In this document: in pieces, positions 21,679 through 32,981 of the stretch
Layout: the number at the start of each line of letters is the position of its first letter
Numbering within the stretch: position 1 is the first letter of the stretch
NCBI GenBank assembly: GCA_039583875.1
Contig: CM077150.1
Span: 179,866,375-179,930,374 of the forward strand
Length of the DNA stretch: 64,000 bases
Source of the DNA: Platanthera guangdongensis
Taxonomy: Eukaryota; Streptophyta; Magnoliopsida; Asparagales; Orchidaceae
Reading direction: 5' to 3'
The notes under the pieces: model-generated
The model's input: the letters and a program-made list of their open reading frames with translations, nothing else
Databases searched by the model: none
Told to the model about the DNA's origin: nothing
Position numbers and translations under genes: made by a program

Positions 21679-23742
21679 GTAATGCCCTGAAACTTAAAAG
21701 AGCGACGAGAGGCATTTTGAGCCAAGTTTGGAATTTGGTAGGGGCACACAGCCTGGGACACGGGCGTGTACCATGGCGTGTCGACGATCTGGCTATGTGG
21801 TCAACGAATTTTTGTTCGACGATCGTCGAGTAGGGAACACGGCTTAGGACACAGGCGTGTCCAAGGCCGTGCAGGGTGGTCGACGAACTGCGCTCGACGA
21901 AGTGTCGAGACAGTGAACATGGCCTGTAGCCTAGGCCTGTTTAAGTTTGACACGGGCATGTCATATTGGACACGGGCGTATCCAAGACCCGTATGAGTCT
22001 CGGGTTGGTGTTGGTCCTGTGTTGATGGAGGAACACGCTCGGGAACACGGGCGTGTACTGGCTGACACGGGCGTGTCAGGTCGAACACGGGCGTGTTGGG
22101 TGCTCGTGTAATTTTTGAGATGCGTCGATTTCGACGGCGAATGGGGGACACAGCCCTGGATAGGGGCGTGTCGTAGGACGTGTTCATCCCAGGTTTTGCA
22201 TTTCAGGTCTGAATCGTGGTCGTTTGTTTCTTTAATTTGGGATCCGACGGCTCGGGGCTGCTAGTGCTTGGATATACCCGGGATTGCCGCTTTGAAACCC
22301 TCATTTCACTTGAGTGGTTCTCTTTCTAAGTCTAGAGAGAGGGGAGAGCAAAGGAGGAAGAAGAGGCATAGATCCGGTCACTGGCGGAGCATTGGAGCTC
22401 CAAATTGCGAGCCGACTTCGGATCTACGGAGGCAAGGATATTGTGGTGCTTTCATCCGTGTACATTTCCATGGCGCCAAGGAAGAATGCTAGGGTAAAGA
22501 TTCTCTACTTGAGCATGTGAAGCTCTTATTTTCCCTCATATAGGAAGCCCGCTCTCGCGAATTTGCAGTGAGTTGAGGCGTTCCTTCGGGTAGACATGAA
22601 TAGTCCTCGTTGTGTACATGTAGAGTCCGTAATCGAGAATAGATATAGACATGATGTGTGAAGCCTACCCGTACAAGTTGGTCTGGATCGGTGATGTTGC
22701 ATTGCATGAATGGCTGGAGAAGACTCCGTGCGAATGTTTGTTTTTCGGGTTTTCTATGCGGTAGATTGGAACAGGGAGCCTTGGGGATTATCTACAAGGT
22801 GTACCCGGAAAACTGGGCAAGTGCGTGATTCTGGCATCATGGTGGCCTAGGAGCCAACCTGAACATAATTGGGTTATGTGATATGTGTAGGAGATACGGG
22901 TCTCGGGGAAGCTTGACCTGCGCAGACGACTTAAATTGACGTTGCGGTGTGAGCAACGGGTGAGGCAGAACCGTACCCGATCTATGTGGTTCAGTTAAAG
23001 AGACCAAAGGTACGTGGTACTCGCTATTGGCATAGATGGAGAGTCTTAGGCAGTGGACAGGAAGACCAGATGCTCACGCGATATTGCCATCCTGGGGGCG
23101 GTGGTGAGTCAGCTGACTTTGACCGTGATCACCGAGAATGTGCCCTGAGAGCACGGGACGTGTGGTCGTGCGTGCCTGTGCCTGTGATGTAGTGTTGTTA
23201 CATTACTGCTTGGTTATGCTAATAAAGTGCAGGGAATGAGCATCGCTGCCCCGAGTTCGGGGGCGGGATGGTTATAATTTTGTCAGCATAGTTGACCGTT
23301 GCTTTTGTTTGCCACCGTGCGGTGGATTGTTGATTGCAGGTGCTGCAGAACCGAGCGGTAATTAGCGGGCTAAAGCCCAAGTTGTTGAGTCGGCCCTCGA
23401 AGGCCTAATTTTGAGTGTTTTCTTTTATTCATGTATGGCCGACCTACGTGCCGAGGTTCGAAAAACATGTAATTTGAGGAAAACAATTGTAAGGCCAAAA
23501 GGCCAGTACTTGTGTCTTTGTACTACATTCCTTTTGGTTATGTTTAGAGGACATTCATGCTAGTGCTGGGTTCTTGTTATTGCAACTAATAAATTAATTC
23601 TGCTAGAATGACTCTGTGTAGGACGTTGTACATTAGTTGGATGGTTTCCATTAAGTAACCGCCTGGTCTGTCTGTGGTATATGTCGTCGGGCCCCGGCCG
23701 GACCTACTGCTATATGCTATGTGACGGATAGAGGGTGTAACA
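21679..23742 (+). mobile_element. 3' LTR of element C
   Basis: It runs TGTAATG...TGTAACA, 2064 bp, homologous throughout to 14721-16793 with frequent substitutions and small indels. It carries the same U3 dyads and hairpins (second hairpin 23312-23325). Confidence 0.9.
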
Positions 23743-26353
23743 GTCCTAGCCTGACTGTCCTGCTGCGTAGTCTGCGGCTGCTCTACCTACGTCGTGACCT
23801 CCTAAAAAGGAAGACGTAGCAACCGTTAGTCGAAAAGACTAAGTGGCTTCACATCCGCTCACCCGGCGACTCCTCGGCACCGGGTGGAGAAAAGAGCAAG
23901 GGTACAAAGTATAATAAATAGTATAAGCAGGTACAAGCAGGTGGTAATAGTACAATAAGATTAACACCAGTATAATCTAGAAGTTCTACCAAAGCAATAA
24001 CGAACCATCAAGTATAAGTATCTACATCAGGAAAGTAACTTAACTTATAAGGATGCCCATACAAGCTTATAAGTTTAGGATCAGTTTATATAAATTAACT
24101 CATAATATAGGAGTTCCCATACAAACTTATACGATGAGGATCTTGTTTGTGCAACGTAATGAAATGGTATGTATGCAATACAATGACTCACCCATGATCA
24201 TACATGTGCAACCGCTGTGCCGACACAGACTAGTAGTTCCCACTTTTCGAGCAGGTAGCTAACCTCTCAGGCATCAATCGCCATGGCTAGGAGGTGATAG
24301 TAGAGCGGGCATCTCTACTCTGAGGTGGGTATCCACACTAGTTCACCTAGGCCTCTGTATGCCTCAACGCTAAGAAGACAACAACGGAGCCCATGTGTGC
24401 TATGGCCCAGCGGGAGTCTCGGGTAGATGTGCACTGAGAACCAAGCCCCAAACTGGCCTTGTGTGACCCGGAAGGGGCCTCGGAATTAAGCACGAGGACC
24501 CAGCCCAACCGTTCACTTGGCACGAAAGGAGCCCCAGGACGTGAACACCGAGAAGCAAGCCCAACCGCCCAAAGCCTAACTGTCAACTCCCGTCGGTGTG
24601 ACGATCGGCGAGCCCGTAGACCTGCAACACTATCCTTAACCCAGGATTACGACACCGCGTGTCGAGTCACACCGCATGAAATTCCACATCACCGTGGCAT
24701 GGAAGGAGCCTCGAAGAAAGCACGAGGACCAAGCACAACCATCCACTCGGCATGGAAGGAGCCCTGGGAAATGAGCACCAAGGACCGAGCCAAACCGTCC
24801 GATTATGACTCATCTCATTGCTATCCCAACTAGTGATGGTCAACACCGCACTTACATCTCTTCACAATGCTACCTGTAGGGAGACGACACTCTAAGCATT
24901 GGATAATAAATTCATTCCGTTAAACAATTATACACATGGCCATAAGTTATCATCCTACCTTTTATCCCAAATGATTCAACATGTTATTTTCATGATGCGC
25001 ATCTATAATATTCTACCAATTTCTATCAAATCATTTTGTTTAAGTATGCTTCGCTTCACAAATAAATTTCATGAGATCCAATTATTAAACTTCATCAATT
25101 ATAGAACTAAGATGATTAACATAAAAGAGTTCACACAAACCTCAAGTTAATTGCAGCATTGAATCCACCGTATCCAAATCCATGTTATACCAAACCCAGA
25201 ATTTAAGTGCAGACTAATTCAGGACAGCAACTTCGACCGGCGATTCCCGAAGCTACGGGAATCTGGTGAAGACGTGTAACCCCTCGATGGAAAGGGCTTT
25301 CCATGGGATACGACGTTTATGTTCAGACCACAACCCAGATTCAATAGTATCATACTTGAAATCAGCCTTGAAGTCCGCTGGCACAGAACACAATTTCTGC
25401 ATGCAGGATTTATCGGACATCATTTTCATTCAGACTTTCCCATGGATACAGACTTCACACGAAGTTGTGCAATGACTCATTGGAAAGGTATTTTCATGAA
25501 CTTCAACTTTAGTGTTTAGTCGAAAGCCCAGATTTGGCCATATCACACCTGAAAATGGCCAAGGAGATCGCTACATGAAGAACACAGATTCTGCACGCAT
25601 CTTAAAGCGGAATGAAAGGCATCGGTTCATCTTCCTCCTCAAGTCGATCTTCCAAAATCATATCAGAAATTCCTCCTCTCTTAATCACCCTCATAAGGCC
25701 ATGACTCTTCATGAAACCATCCCCCATCTTCACATAGAAGGTTGGAGAGGTTGAAGACACAACTAGCCTTAGAGCACAAGCCCTAGAATGGCCTCTTCCT
25801 AGAGAAATCACCATCTCGCTAGTCAAGACTCTTTTGAGTCGACATCTCACCTAGATATCTACAGATCTAGCACTAAGGGAGAGGGGAGGAAGCTCACCTC
25901 ATTTCCGACATTTCTACTATTTTCGGCAATGGATCTTATGACTCTTCTCGGCGACATCTTCTTCTTCACGACGACGACGGATCTCCTCCTCTAGGACTTG
26001 CTCTAGCAGCTTTCCCTCTCTACAGAAGTTTCTCTCAAGAAAAATGGATAGAATGAGGAGTGAAAACGGTTAGGGTTTTCACAACCCTTATATGTGAAAA
26101 GTGACACGGGTAGGGACACGCCCGTGTCCTTATTTGTGTCCTGCTCGGGTGAAGCGTCAACAACAGTTTAAGTGTCGGTTCAATACGCAAGACGGGTTAG
26201 GACATGCCCGGACACGTCCCGACCCGTGTCCACATGACACGGCCGTGTTCACTGGTCGTGTCCTTCTCTGGACACGTCTCGATGAACTCAACTCGGCACA
26301 CAAACGGGTAGGGACACGCCCGTGTCTCTACCTGTATCCTTCTTGGGACACAC
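23743..26353 (-). mobile_element. 5' LTR of element B, piece 2
   Basis: It resumes the B LTR after element C and matches about 7010-9620 of the 3' LTR, including the TATA region and part of the inverted-repeat array (26101-26340). It is interrupted at 26353 by element D. The last five bases, cacac (26349-26353), are duplicated at 34953-34957. Confidence 0.9.
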
Positions 26354-28324
26354 TGTAACGCCCCGAATTTCGTGTGCGAGTCGGTCGCGGAAAAAGAGTT
26401 TTTGGTGCCTGTAGGGGTACACGGCCTAGGACACGGGCGTGTCCAAGGCCGTGTCTGGCTGGTGCTTTTTGGCCGTTTCCAACCCGAGAAGGACACGGCC
26501 AGGAACACGGCCGGATGACACGGGCGTGTCATCCGACACGAGCGTGTGCCAACCCGTGTCCCTACCCGTGTCCTGATGGGTCGTGTCCGTTGCCGTGGCG
26601 GTTATGCGTGACACGCCCACGAACACGGGCGTGTCGAGGATCCCGACACGGGCATGTCAGGTCAGACACGGGCGTGTCGTGGCCCGTGTGCATTTCTCAG
26701 TTCGACGATCGTGCCTGGATCGAGGCACACGGCCTTGGACACGGCCGTGTGCCAAGCCGTGTGCGGCCCAGGTCTGGGGAATTTTGTGCAGATCCGAGCC
26801 GTCCATTTTCTTTAATTAGAATCCAATGGCCCAGATTAAATCCTGCTCTGTTAAGGCCGGGAATAGGGAGTTATTCCCTCATTTTCTCTCCAAAGTTCTC
26901 CCCTTCCAAAGTGAGAGAGGAGAGGAAGAAGAAGGAGGTTTCCGGCCGCCGGCGGAGCATCGGAGCACCGTTTCGAAATCGGAGAGCGGATCCGTGGAGG
27001 GAAGGTCATTGCGAAGAGTTCTAACCGCGTAGTTTTTCCATGGCGCCAAAACGGACTACAAGTGTAACGATTCTCAACTCGAGCGCTTGAATCTCTTTCT
27101 TTCTGCATAAGGAATCCCGCTCCCGCGAGTATGCGGTGAGTGCGTGGTGTTCCTTGGGGTTGACGGGAATAGTCCCCCTTGTGTTGCATGTAGAGCCCGG
27201 AATCGTAAGTACGGGCATAGGCATTGTGTGTGAAGCCTACCCGGACGTGTTTTGTCTGGATCGGTGATGTTGCATTTGATATGGTTTTGCCGGAGAAGAC
27301 TCCGTGCTTTGGATTTTTTTCGGGTTTCTACGCGGTAGATTGCAGCAGGGATCCTTGAAGGTTAGCTTCAAGGCGCACCCGGAAAACTGAGCGGAAACGT
27401 GTTCTGCTAACTTGGCGGTCTGGGAACCGGCCTTGATCATAACTGGGTTATGAGATTGTTTTGGGAAATTTGGGATCCGAGAGAAGCTTGGCCCGCGCAA
27501 AGTTCCTTAAATTGGACATGCGGCGTGAGCAACGGGCAAGTGGAATTGGACCTAGGCTATGTGGTTCGGTGCGAGAGACCCGAAGACGGGGACTGGCCGT
27601 TGGCATAGTCGGAGCCTTAGACGGTGGTCAGAAAGGCTAAATGCTCACATGTTGTTGTCATCCTAGGGATGGTGGTGAATGCACTGATTTGTCAGGGTTC
27701 ACCATGAATGTGCCCTGAGTGCACGGGGTGTTTGGCCGTGCGAGCCTACACCTGTGACGAATTATAATTGTGATATATATATTGTTGGGCTAATGTTTTG
27801 CAGGGAAAGAGCACCGCCGTCCCGAGTAAGGGGCGGGGTCGTTATAATTTGGTCGGCTTTTAGCTGACCGTTGCTTTATTTGCCACCGTGCGGTGGTATG
27901 TGCTTGCAGGTGCTGCGGAGCCGAGCGCCAAATAGCGGGCTGGAGCCCATGTTGCTGTGCTGGCCCTAGAAGGCCGTAGAATAGTTGTTTTTACATTTCT
28001 CATGTGTGGCCGGCCTGCGAGCCGATGTATGTAAGACATGTTATATTTATGAACATTTGTAAGGCCATAAGACCATGTACCTATTTCAGTGTATTTGGGG
28101 TTCGTTCTTGTAGTTGTAAATGTGGACATTCATATTTGATGGATTTAAGTTTGGGTTCTTCAACTTTAAAAACTTCCGCTAGAATGCTCTGTGGTTAGGA
28201 CGAGTAGTCTTAAATGATTGGTTTGATTATTCATTTGGTAACCCTTCCGACTGTCTGTGGTATATGGCGTCGGGTTCCAGCTGGACCTTCTGTTATATGC
28301 CATGCGACAGATGGGGGTGTTACA
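26354..28324 (+). mobile_element. 5' LTR of element D
   Basis: It runs TGTAACG...TGTTACA. U3 carries GACACGGGCGTGTC at 26430-26443 and 26517-26530 and several variants up to about 26770. The hairpin pair lies at 27851-27869 and 27883-27896. A 216-codon ORF in U3/R is duplicated in the other LTR and is not a gene. Confidence 0.95.
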
Positions 28325-28327
28325 ATT

Positions 28328-28339
28328 TGGTATCAGACT
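28328..28339 (+). promoter_or_regulatory. Primer-binding site of element D
   Basis: TGGTATCAGACT starts three bases after the LTR, the same as in C. Confidence 0.85.
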
Positions 28340-28362
28340 TCTGGTTACGGTCAAGCTTAAAT

Positions 28363-28380
28363 GAATTCGTGGGCGAATTC
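28363..28380 (+). promoter_or_regulatory. Post-primer-site hairpin, element D
   Basis: GAATTCGTGGGCGAATTC is identical to that of C. Confidence 0.6.
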
Positions 28381-28550
28381 TTTTAAGGGGTGGTGAGCAC
28401 ATGTGTGCGTCATCGTTATAACATTAAAAAGAACCCATGAATGTCCACTTAGGAATGAAAAATACTCGTGGTTGAGGAACCTGCCCGTTCCTATAATTGC
28501 TTTTTGCAATTTTGTTTGGTCACTTATTGGTGTTTTGTATGACTATAGGT

Positions 28551-29498
28551 GACCGGGAGTGGCGTAGAGCCGACAGAACATCTGGTTTCTGAGGATTATA
28601 GTGCACCCAGTGGTGCGCTTGATACCCCTCTTTCGTTAGAAACCATAAGAAGGATCGTTGAAGTGGTGCTCGCTATGACTAGTGCACAGCAAGGAAGCAA
28701 TGTGCAACCTCTTGTCCCGAGATGACTTCAATGTCGGGTGGTGTGTTGAATCAAATGACATTTAGGAGGCCATCAGGTCAGCCGTTGAATATGTGCTTGG
28801 TGCAGGGTACGCACTCAGTTGATGAGTATTTGCAGGCATTCCTTTTGATAAGCCGCTACCCATGCTTTGAGTTGGAGAACGAGAGGTCTATAGTCGATAG
28901 ATTCTATAGTGGTCTACGTGACGAACTGCGAATTCCACTTCTAGGACCAAAACTAATGGGATTCCGAGCCTTGGTAGAGTCGGCCAGATCTTTGGAAGTG
29001 GAAATGGGAAAAATTCACCAGATACCAGTAAGTAGGGTATCGAACTCTGCAATTCCTATGAGGGGTGCATCTTACAAAATGCTGAAGAAGAAGGTTAGAT
29101 CATCGACTAGCAAGGTTGCTTACAACTGTCATACTTGTGGAAAGAAAGGACACTTTGCCCGAGAATGTTGGGATGGTGCTCAGAAGATTAAGGAAGCTAT
29201 GTCAGGAGCAGGTGAGGACTCTGGTACTAAGAAACCACAGTTCAAAGGGCCAAGTTCAAAGTCCGATGTCCGCAGTTGGAATAAGAAGCTGAAGACTTCG
29301 AACGCAGCCCCTTCTTCTGGTGCGTCGGGAGCAACTACAAGTCGAGTCCCAAGAGCTTGCTACATCTGCGAAAAAGTGGGACATTTTGCACGTGAGTGTT
29401 GGAGTGGACGTGCAAAGTCCGAAAGGAAGTCTGAAGAGTACAAGCTTGGTCAGCAAGAGGACAGAAAGCAAGCAGACGTGGTGACAGGTAAGGTTTAA
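28551..29498 (+). pseudogene. Internally deleted gag of element D
   Basis: The N-terminal start (about 28551-28720) is in a frame that ends at a stop. The main ORF, 28722-29498, keeps only the end of the capsid (HSVDEYLQAFLLISRYPCFE, FYSGLRDELRIPLLGPK). The core present in C and E (MSFNP, WQKTTIATFLL, MEEFSRLF) is missing, about 100 codons. The C-terminus carries two zinc knuckles, CHTCGKKGHFAREC and CYICEKVGHFAREC, where C and E have one. The capsid deletion should prevent particle assembly by this copy. Confidence 0.85.
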
Positions 29499-30022
29499 AA
29501 TTCTAGCATTTAGCTTTAGACACTTGTAGTCTTTGTGCATGTTAACCTAGAACCGCTTGTGCTAAGCGTTGTTCTGAATTTCGTTTATCCGGCGCGAGCA
29601 CCGTTCGTTAAAGGGGGCTTTGTGTCTCCGTTTGCCCAAAGGAATTGTATTACGTGTCGGAATATATCTTCCGATGGCAAAAGTCTTAATGGATGTGTTG
29701 TTGACTAGTAGTGCTCGATGCGCGCAGATAGAATCTGTTGCGTTTAGGTATGGATTGTGAGTCAAAAGTTTGATTTGCAGGCGTTGTTTCTACCGCTAGG
29801 AGAGTTCAACGTGATCTTTAGCATGGTCAGGCTCTCGGAGCAGCAGACATACGTTGATCGAAGTTGCTAGTGGGTCAGTTGAGAGCTAGTCATGAGGTGA
29901 CTTTCGCGGGCATGAAGGGGTCGGGTAAGATTTTGATGTCAGCCCTTCAGGTGTTCCCGGCAGTTCGGTCTGGGGCAGAACTGTATGTCACTCTAGTGTA
30001 GACTTCGACGCCTAAACCTAGT
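29499..30022 (+). pseudogene. Protease relic of element D
   Basis: Out-of-frame remains align with the protease of C and E (for example the CSMRADRI and QKFDLQALFLPLGEFNVIF blocks). The active-site block LFDTGASHS is lost, reading APFVKGGFVSPF in the best frame, and several stops follow. The block is not translatable as a protease. Confidence 0.75.
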
Positions 30023-31099
30023 TTGGGCAACATCCCAGTTGTGTCCGAATATCCTGATGTGTTTCCAGATGATCTCCCAGGAGCCCCTCCTCAGTGGGAG
30101 ATAGACTTTACTATAGAGCTGGTACCGGGTGCCAAACCGGTGTCATGCTCCCCCTATCGGATAGCCCCAAGAGAAATGGCAGAGTTGAAGGTGCAACTGC
30201 AGGAGTTGCTAGAGCAAGGGTATGTGCGTCCAAGTTCGTCGCCTTGGAGCGCACCAGTTCTCTTTGTTAAGAAGAAAGATGGGAGCTTGCGGCTTTGTAT
30301 CGATTATCGGGAATTGAACAAACTTACGGAGAAGAACAAATATCCAATCCCGAGGATTGACGATCTATTTGATCAGTTGGTTGGGTCAACTGTATATTCG
30401 AAGTTAGATTTGAAGTCTGGTTACTATCAGTTGAGGATAAGGGAGAGCGACATTCCAAAGACAGCATTCAGTACGCGGTTTGGGCATTACGAGTTCACGG
30501 TTATGCCGTTTGGGTTGACGAATGCTCCATCCGTGTTTATGGATCTGATGAATAGGACGTTCAGAGAATACTTGGATCAGTTCGTGATAGTATTTATTGA
30601 TGATATCCTGGTATATTCGCGGTGCGAGGAGGATCACTACAAGCATTTACACATGGTGTTGGAAACATTGAGGAAAAGTCAGTTATATGCAAAGTTCTCC
30701 AAGTGTGAATTCTGGTTATCCTCGATAGCGTTCCTTGGTCATGTTGTCAGTGGAGAAGGAATAGCTGTGGATCCGGCGAAGATAGTGGCGATACGGGAGT
30801 GGCCTACTTTGACTACGGTGGCAGAGGTCCGGAGTTTTCTGGGACTTGCTGGCTACTACAGGCGCTTCGTAGAGAACTTCTCGCGGATAGCACTACCACT
30901 CACGACGTTGACAAGAAAGGATCAGAAGTTTGTGTGGTCTCCGGAGTGCGAACAGGCTTTTGAAGAATTGAAGAGGCGGTTGACCACGGCGCCTATTTTA
31001 TGTTCGCCAAGTGGTACCGAAGGGTTCGAGATTGATAGTGATGCTTCAGGCAGTGGTTTGGGCTGTGTTCTGCTACAGCATGGGAGAGTGATAGCTTAA
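30023..31099 (+). CDS. RT and start of RNase H, element D
   Basis: This is a 358-codon open frame. RT (about residues 45-225) shows [55 protein letters not shown] and catalytic [10 protein letters not shown]. The connection domain follows, then the first RNase H block ([16 protein letters not shown]). It ends at a TAA just after VIA. Against C, 17 nt are deleted immediately after this point, so the rest of pol is in another frame. The protein is the reverse transcriptase part of a pol polyprotein and would not be fused to the integrase. Confidence 0.88.
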   Translation: MGNIPVVSEYPDVFPDDLPGAPPQWEIDFTIELVPGAKPVSCSPYRIAPREMAELKVQLQELLEQGYVRPSSSPWSAPVLFVKKKDGSLRLCIDYRELNKLTEKNKYPIPRIDDLFDQLVGSTVYSKLDLKSGYYQLRIRESDIPKTAFSTRFGHYEFTVMPFGLTNAPSVFMDLMNRTFREYLDQFVIVFIDDILVYSRCEEDHYKHLHMVLETLRKSQLYAKFSKCEFWLSSIAFLGHVVSGEGIAVDPAKIVAIREWPTLTTVAEVRSFLGLAGYYRRFVENFSRIALPLTTLTRKDQKFVWSPECEQAFEELKRRLTTAPILCSPSGTEGFEIDSDASGSGLGCVLLQHGRVIA

Positions 31100-31106
31100 G
31101 GTTCAC

Positions 31107-32927
31107 GAGAGGAATTATCCGGTCCACGACTTAGAGTTAGCGGCCGTGATTTTTGCTCTAAAGCTTTGGAGGCACTATCTGTACGGTGTGAAGGTAGATA
31201 TTTACACCGATCATAAGAGTTTGAAGTACCTATTGGATCAAAAGGATCTGAACATGAGGCAGAGGAGGTGGATGGAGTTCTTAGGGGACTACACCTTCAA
31301 GATACACTATGTGCCTGGGAAGGGAAATGTAGTGGCGGATGCGTTGAGTCGTAAGATTCCCGCACGAGCCAACTGGTTATCAGTGCATGATGAGAGATTG
31401 GTCCAAGAGTTGGAGGCATTGGAGATATCTTGTGTTGACAAGCAGTCTAGTGCCGAGGCGAAACTGTTTTGGACAGAGGTGCAGTGTGACCTAGCGGATA
31501 GAGTTCGGCGGGCTTTGGTTCAGGATAGCAGCATGAAGCAAATCCTAGATGGATCTTCGGATGGGTCAAATTCCCAGTTTGTGGTTGAAGATGGGTTGCT
31601 AAGGAAGGACGGTCGTCTATGCGTTCCTAGTGCGGATAATATTCGGGAGGAGTTGATGTATGAGGCTCATCATACCAAATACTCAATCCACCCGGGAAGC
31701 ACGAAGATGTATAGAGACATGAAGAAATTATTCTGGTGGCCGGGTTTGAAGAAGGATGTGGCGCTTTATGTGGCCAAGTGTCGTACTTGTGCATTGGTGA
31801 AGGCGGAATGTCAGAAGCCCGGAGGTTTCTTGAAATCACTTCCTATCCCAGAATGGAAGTTTGACGATATATCTATGGATTTTGTGCACGGTTTGCCGAA
31901 GTCGCAGAAAGGAAATGATGCCATTTGGGTGGTCGTAGATAGATTGACAAAGGTGTCGCACTTTATCCCAATGAGAAAGGAAGATCCAGTAGAAAGGTTA
32001 GCCAAACTCTACGTGGATAATATTGTACGACTGCATGGTGTGCCTCGCAGTATTGTTAGTGATCGTGATGGACGCTTCACGTCAAATGACTGGAGGTTGG
32101 TGCATGGTCTGTTGGGTACTAAGCTAAAGTTCAGCACAGCCTTTCACCCACAGACAGGTGGCCAAACCGAGAGAGTCAACAGAACTATGGAGGACATGCT
32201 TCGCATGTGCGTCCTAGATTTCGGGAAGCATTGGGAGGATCACCTGTACATGGTGGAGTTTGCGTACAACAATAGCTTTCAGGCAAGCATTGGAATGGCG
32301 CCTTTCGAAGCTTTGTACGGGAGGAAGTGTCGTACGTCGTTGTCTTGGTTGGAGGCAGGCGAATCAAAGTTGTATAAACGTCAAGCGGTGGAAGATGCCA
32401 CTTCAATGATACGGACAATCCAGGAAAGGCTGAAGATAGCTCAGGATAGACAGTCAAGGTACTACAATGCCAAACATAGAAATGTGGAGTTCAACGTTGG
32501 CGACATGGTATATTTAAAAATCAAGCCGTTCAAGGGTGTATCGCGGGTTCGACGCTTGAAGAAGCTGAGTCCGAGATACCTTGGACCATTTGAAATCCTG
32601 GAGCGTGTTGGCGAGGCGGCGTATAGGTTGAAGCTGTCGACGGAGTTGAGTGGGCTGCATGACGTAGTCCACGTATCGGTGTTGCGTAAGGCAGTGCAAG
32701 AGCCTTCACAGATCATTGCAGACAATCAGGTACCGGTTGATTATGAGTTAACAACAAGGGTCAGACCAGTACGAATTGAAGACGTTGCGGTCAAACGACT
32801 CCGCAACAAGGAGGTCAGAATGGTTAAAGTCCGTTGGGATAATTGCGGACGTGAGGAGCTTTCTTGGGAGCGAGAGCAAGCTATGTTGGAGGAATACCCC
32901 GAGTTATTCCACTCAGGTATCATTTAG
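31107..32927 (+). CDS. RNase H end, integrase and chromodomain, element D
   Basis: This long frame has a methionine at 31146 (593 codons), but homology starts upstream near 31107. RNase H remainder: [13 protein letters not shown] and VADALSRK. Integrase: zinc region [10 protein letters not shown]...CRTC, then the catalytic triad in [20 protein letters not shown] and [10 protein letters not shown]. The C-terminal GPY-like block is [14 protein letters not shown] chromodomain ([21 protein letters not shown]) lies at the end. It is uninterrupted to the stop at 32925-32927. It lacks the RNase H start, so it can only be made by frameshifting or internal initiation, or not at all. Confidence 0.9.
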   Translation, partial: ERNYPVHDLELAAVIFALKLWRHYLYGVKVDIYTDHKSLKYLLDQKDLNMRQRRWMEFLGDYTFKIHYVPGKGNVVADALSRKIPARANWLSVHDERLVQELEALEISCVDKQSSAEAKLFWTEVQCDLADRVRRALVQDSSMKQILDGSSDGSNSQFVVEDGLLRKDGRLCVPSADNIREELMYEAHHTKYSIHPGSTKMYRDMKKLFWWPGLKKDVALYVAKCRTCALVKAECQKPGGFLKSLPIPEWKFDDISMDFVHGLPKSQKGNDAIWVVVDRLTKVSHFIPMRKEDPVERLAKLYVDNIVRLHGVPRSIVSDRDGRFTSNDWRLVHGLLGTKLKFSTAFHPQTGGQTERVNRTMEDMLRMCVLDFGKHWEDHLYMVEFAYNNSFQASIGMAPFEALYGRKCRTSLSWLEAGESKLYKRQAVEDATSMIRTIQERLKIAQDRQSRYYNAKHRNVEFNVGDMVYLKIKPFKGVSRVRRLKKLSPRYLGPFEILERVGEAAYRLKLSTELSGLHDVVHVSVLRKAVQEPSQIIADNQVPVDYELTTRVRPVRIEDVAVKRLRNKEVRMVKVRWDNCGREELSWEREQAMLEEYPELFHSGII

Positions 32928-32946
32928 CTTTCGTGTACCTTTGCTT

Positions 32947-32963
32947 AATTTCGGGACGAAATT
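32947..32963 (+). promoter_or_regulatory. Pre-polypurine hairpin, element D
   Basis: AATTTCGGGACGAAATT has 7-bp arms and loop GGA. Confidence 0.55.
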
Positions 32964-32967
32964 CCTT

Positions 32968-32980
32968 AAGTGGGGGAGAT
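32968..32980 (+). promoter_or_regulatory. Polypurine tract of element D
   Basis: AAGTGGGGGAGAT lies one base before the 3' LTR at 32982. Confidence 0.8.
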
Positions 32981-32981
32981 T

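Larger units (their letters stand above)
14721..23742 (+). mobile_element. Tekay element C, complete but decayed
   Basis: This is a full-length 9022-bp LTR retrotransposon inserted in B's 5' LTR. It has two LTRs of 2073 and 2064 bp, primer site, gag, protease-RT-RNase H-integrase-chromodomain and polypurine tract, all in order. The 5' LTR begins TATAAC instead of TGTAAC. The 5-bp target duplication is ttcct/gtcct. The two LTRs visibly differ at many positions and the coding region has many stops, so this is an older insertion than D. Confidence 0.93.

Noticed and set aside
26374..27024. 216-codon ORF in LTR D, repeated at 33002-33652
   Set aside because: It lies in U3/R of both LTR copies, has a skewed composition from the gacacg dyads, and overlapping frames are open on both strands. 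It is duplicated only because the LTR is.
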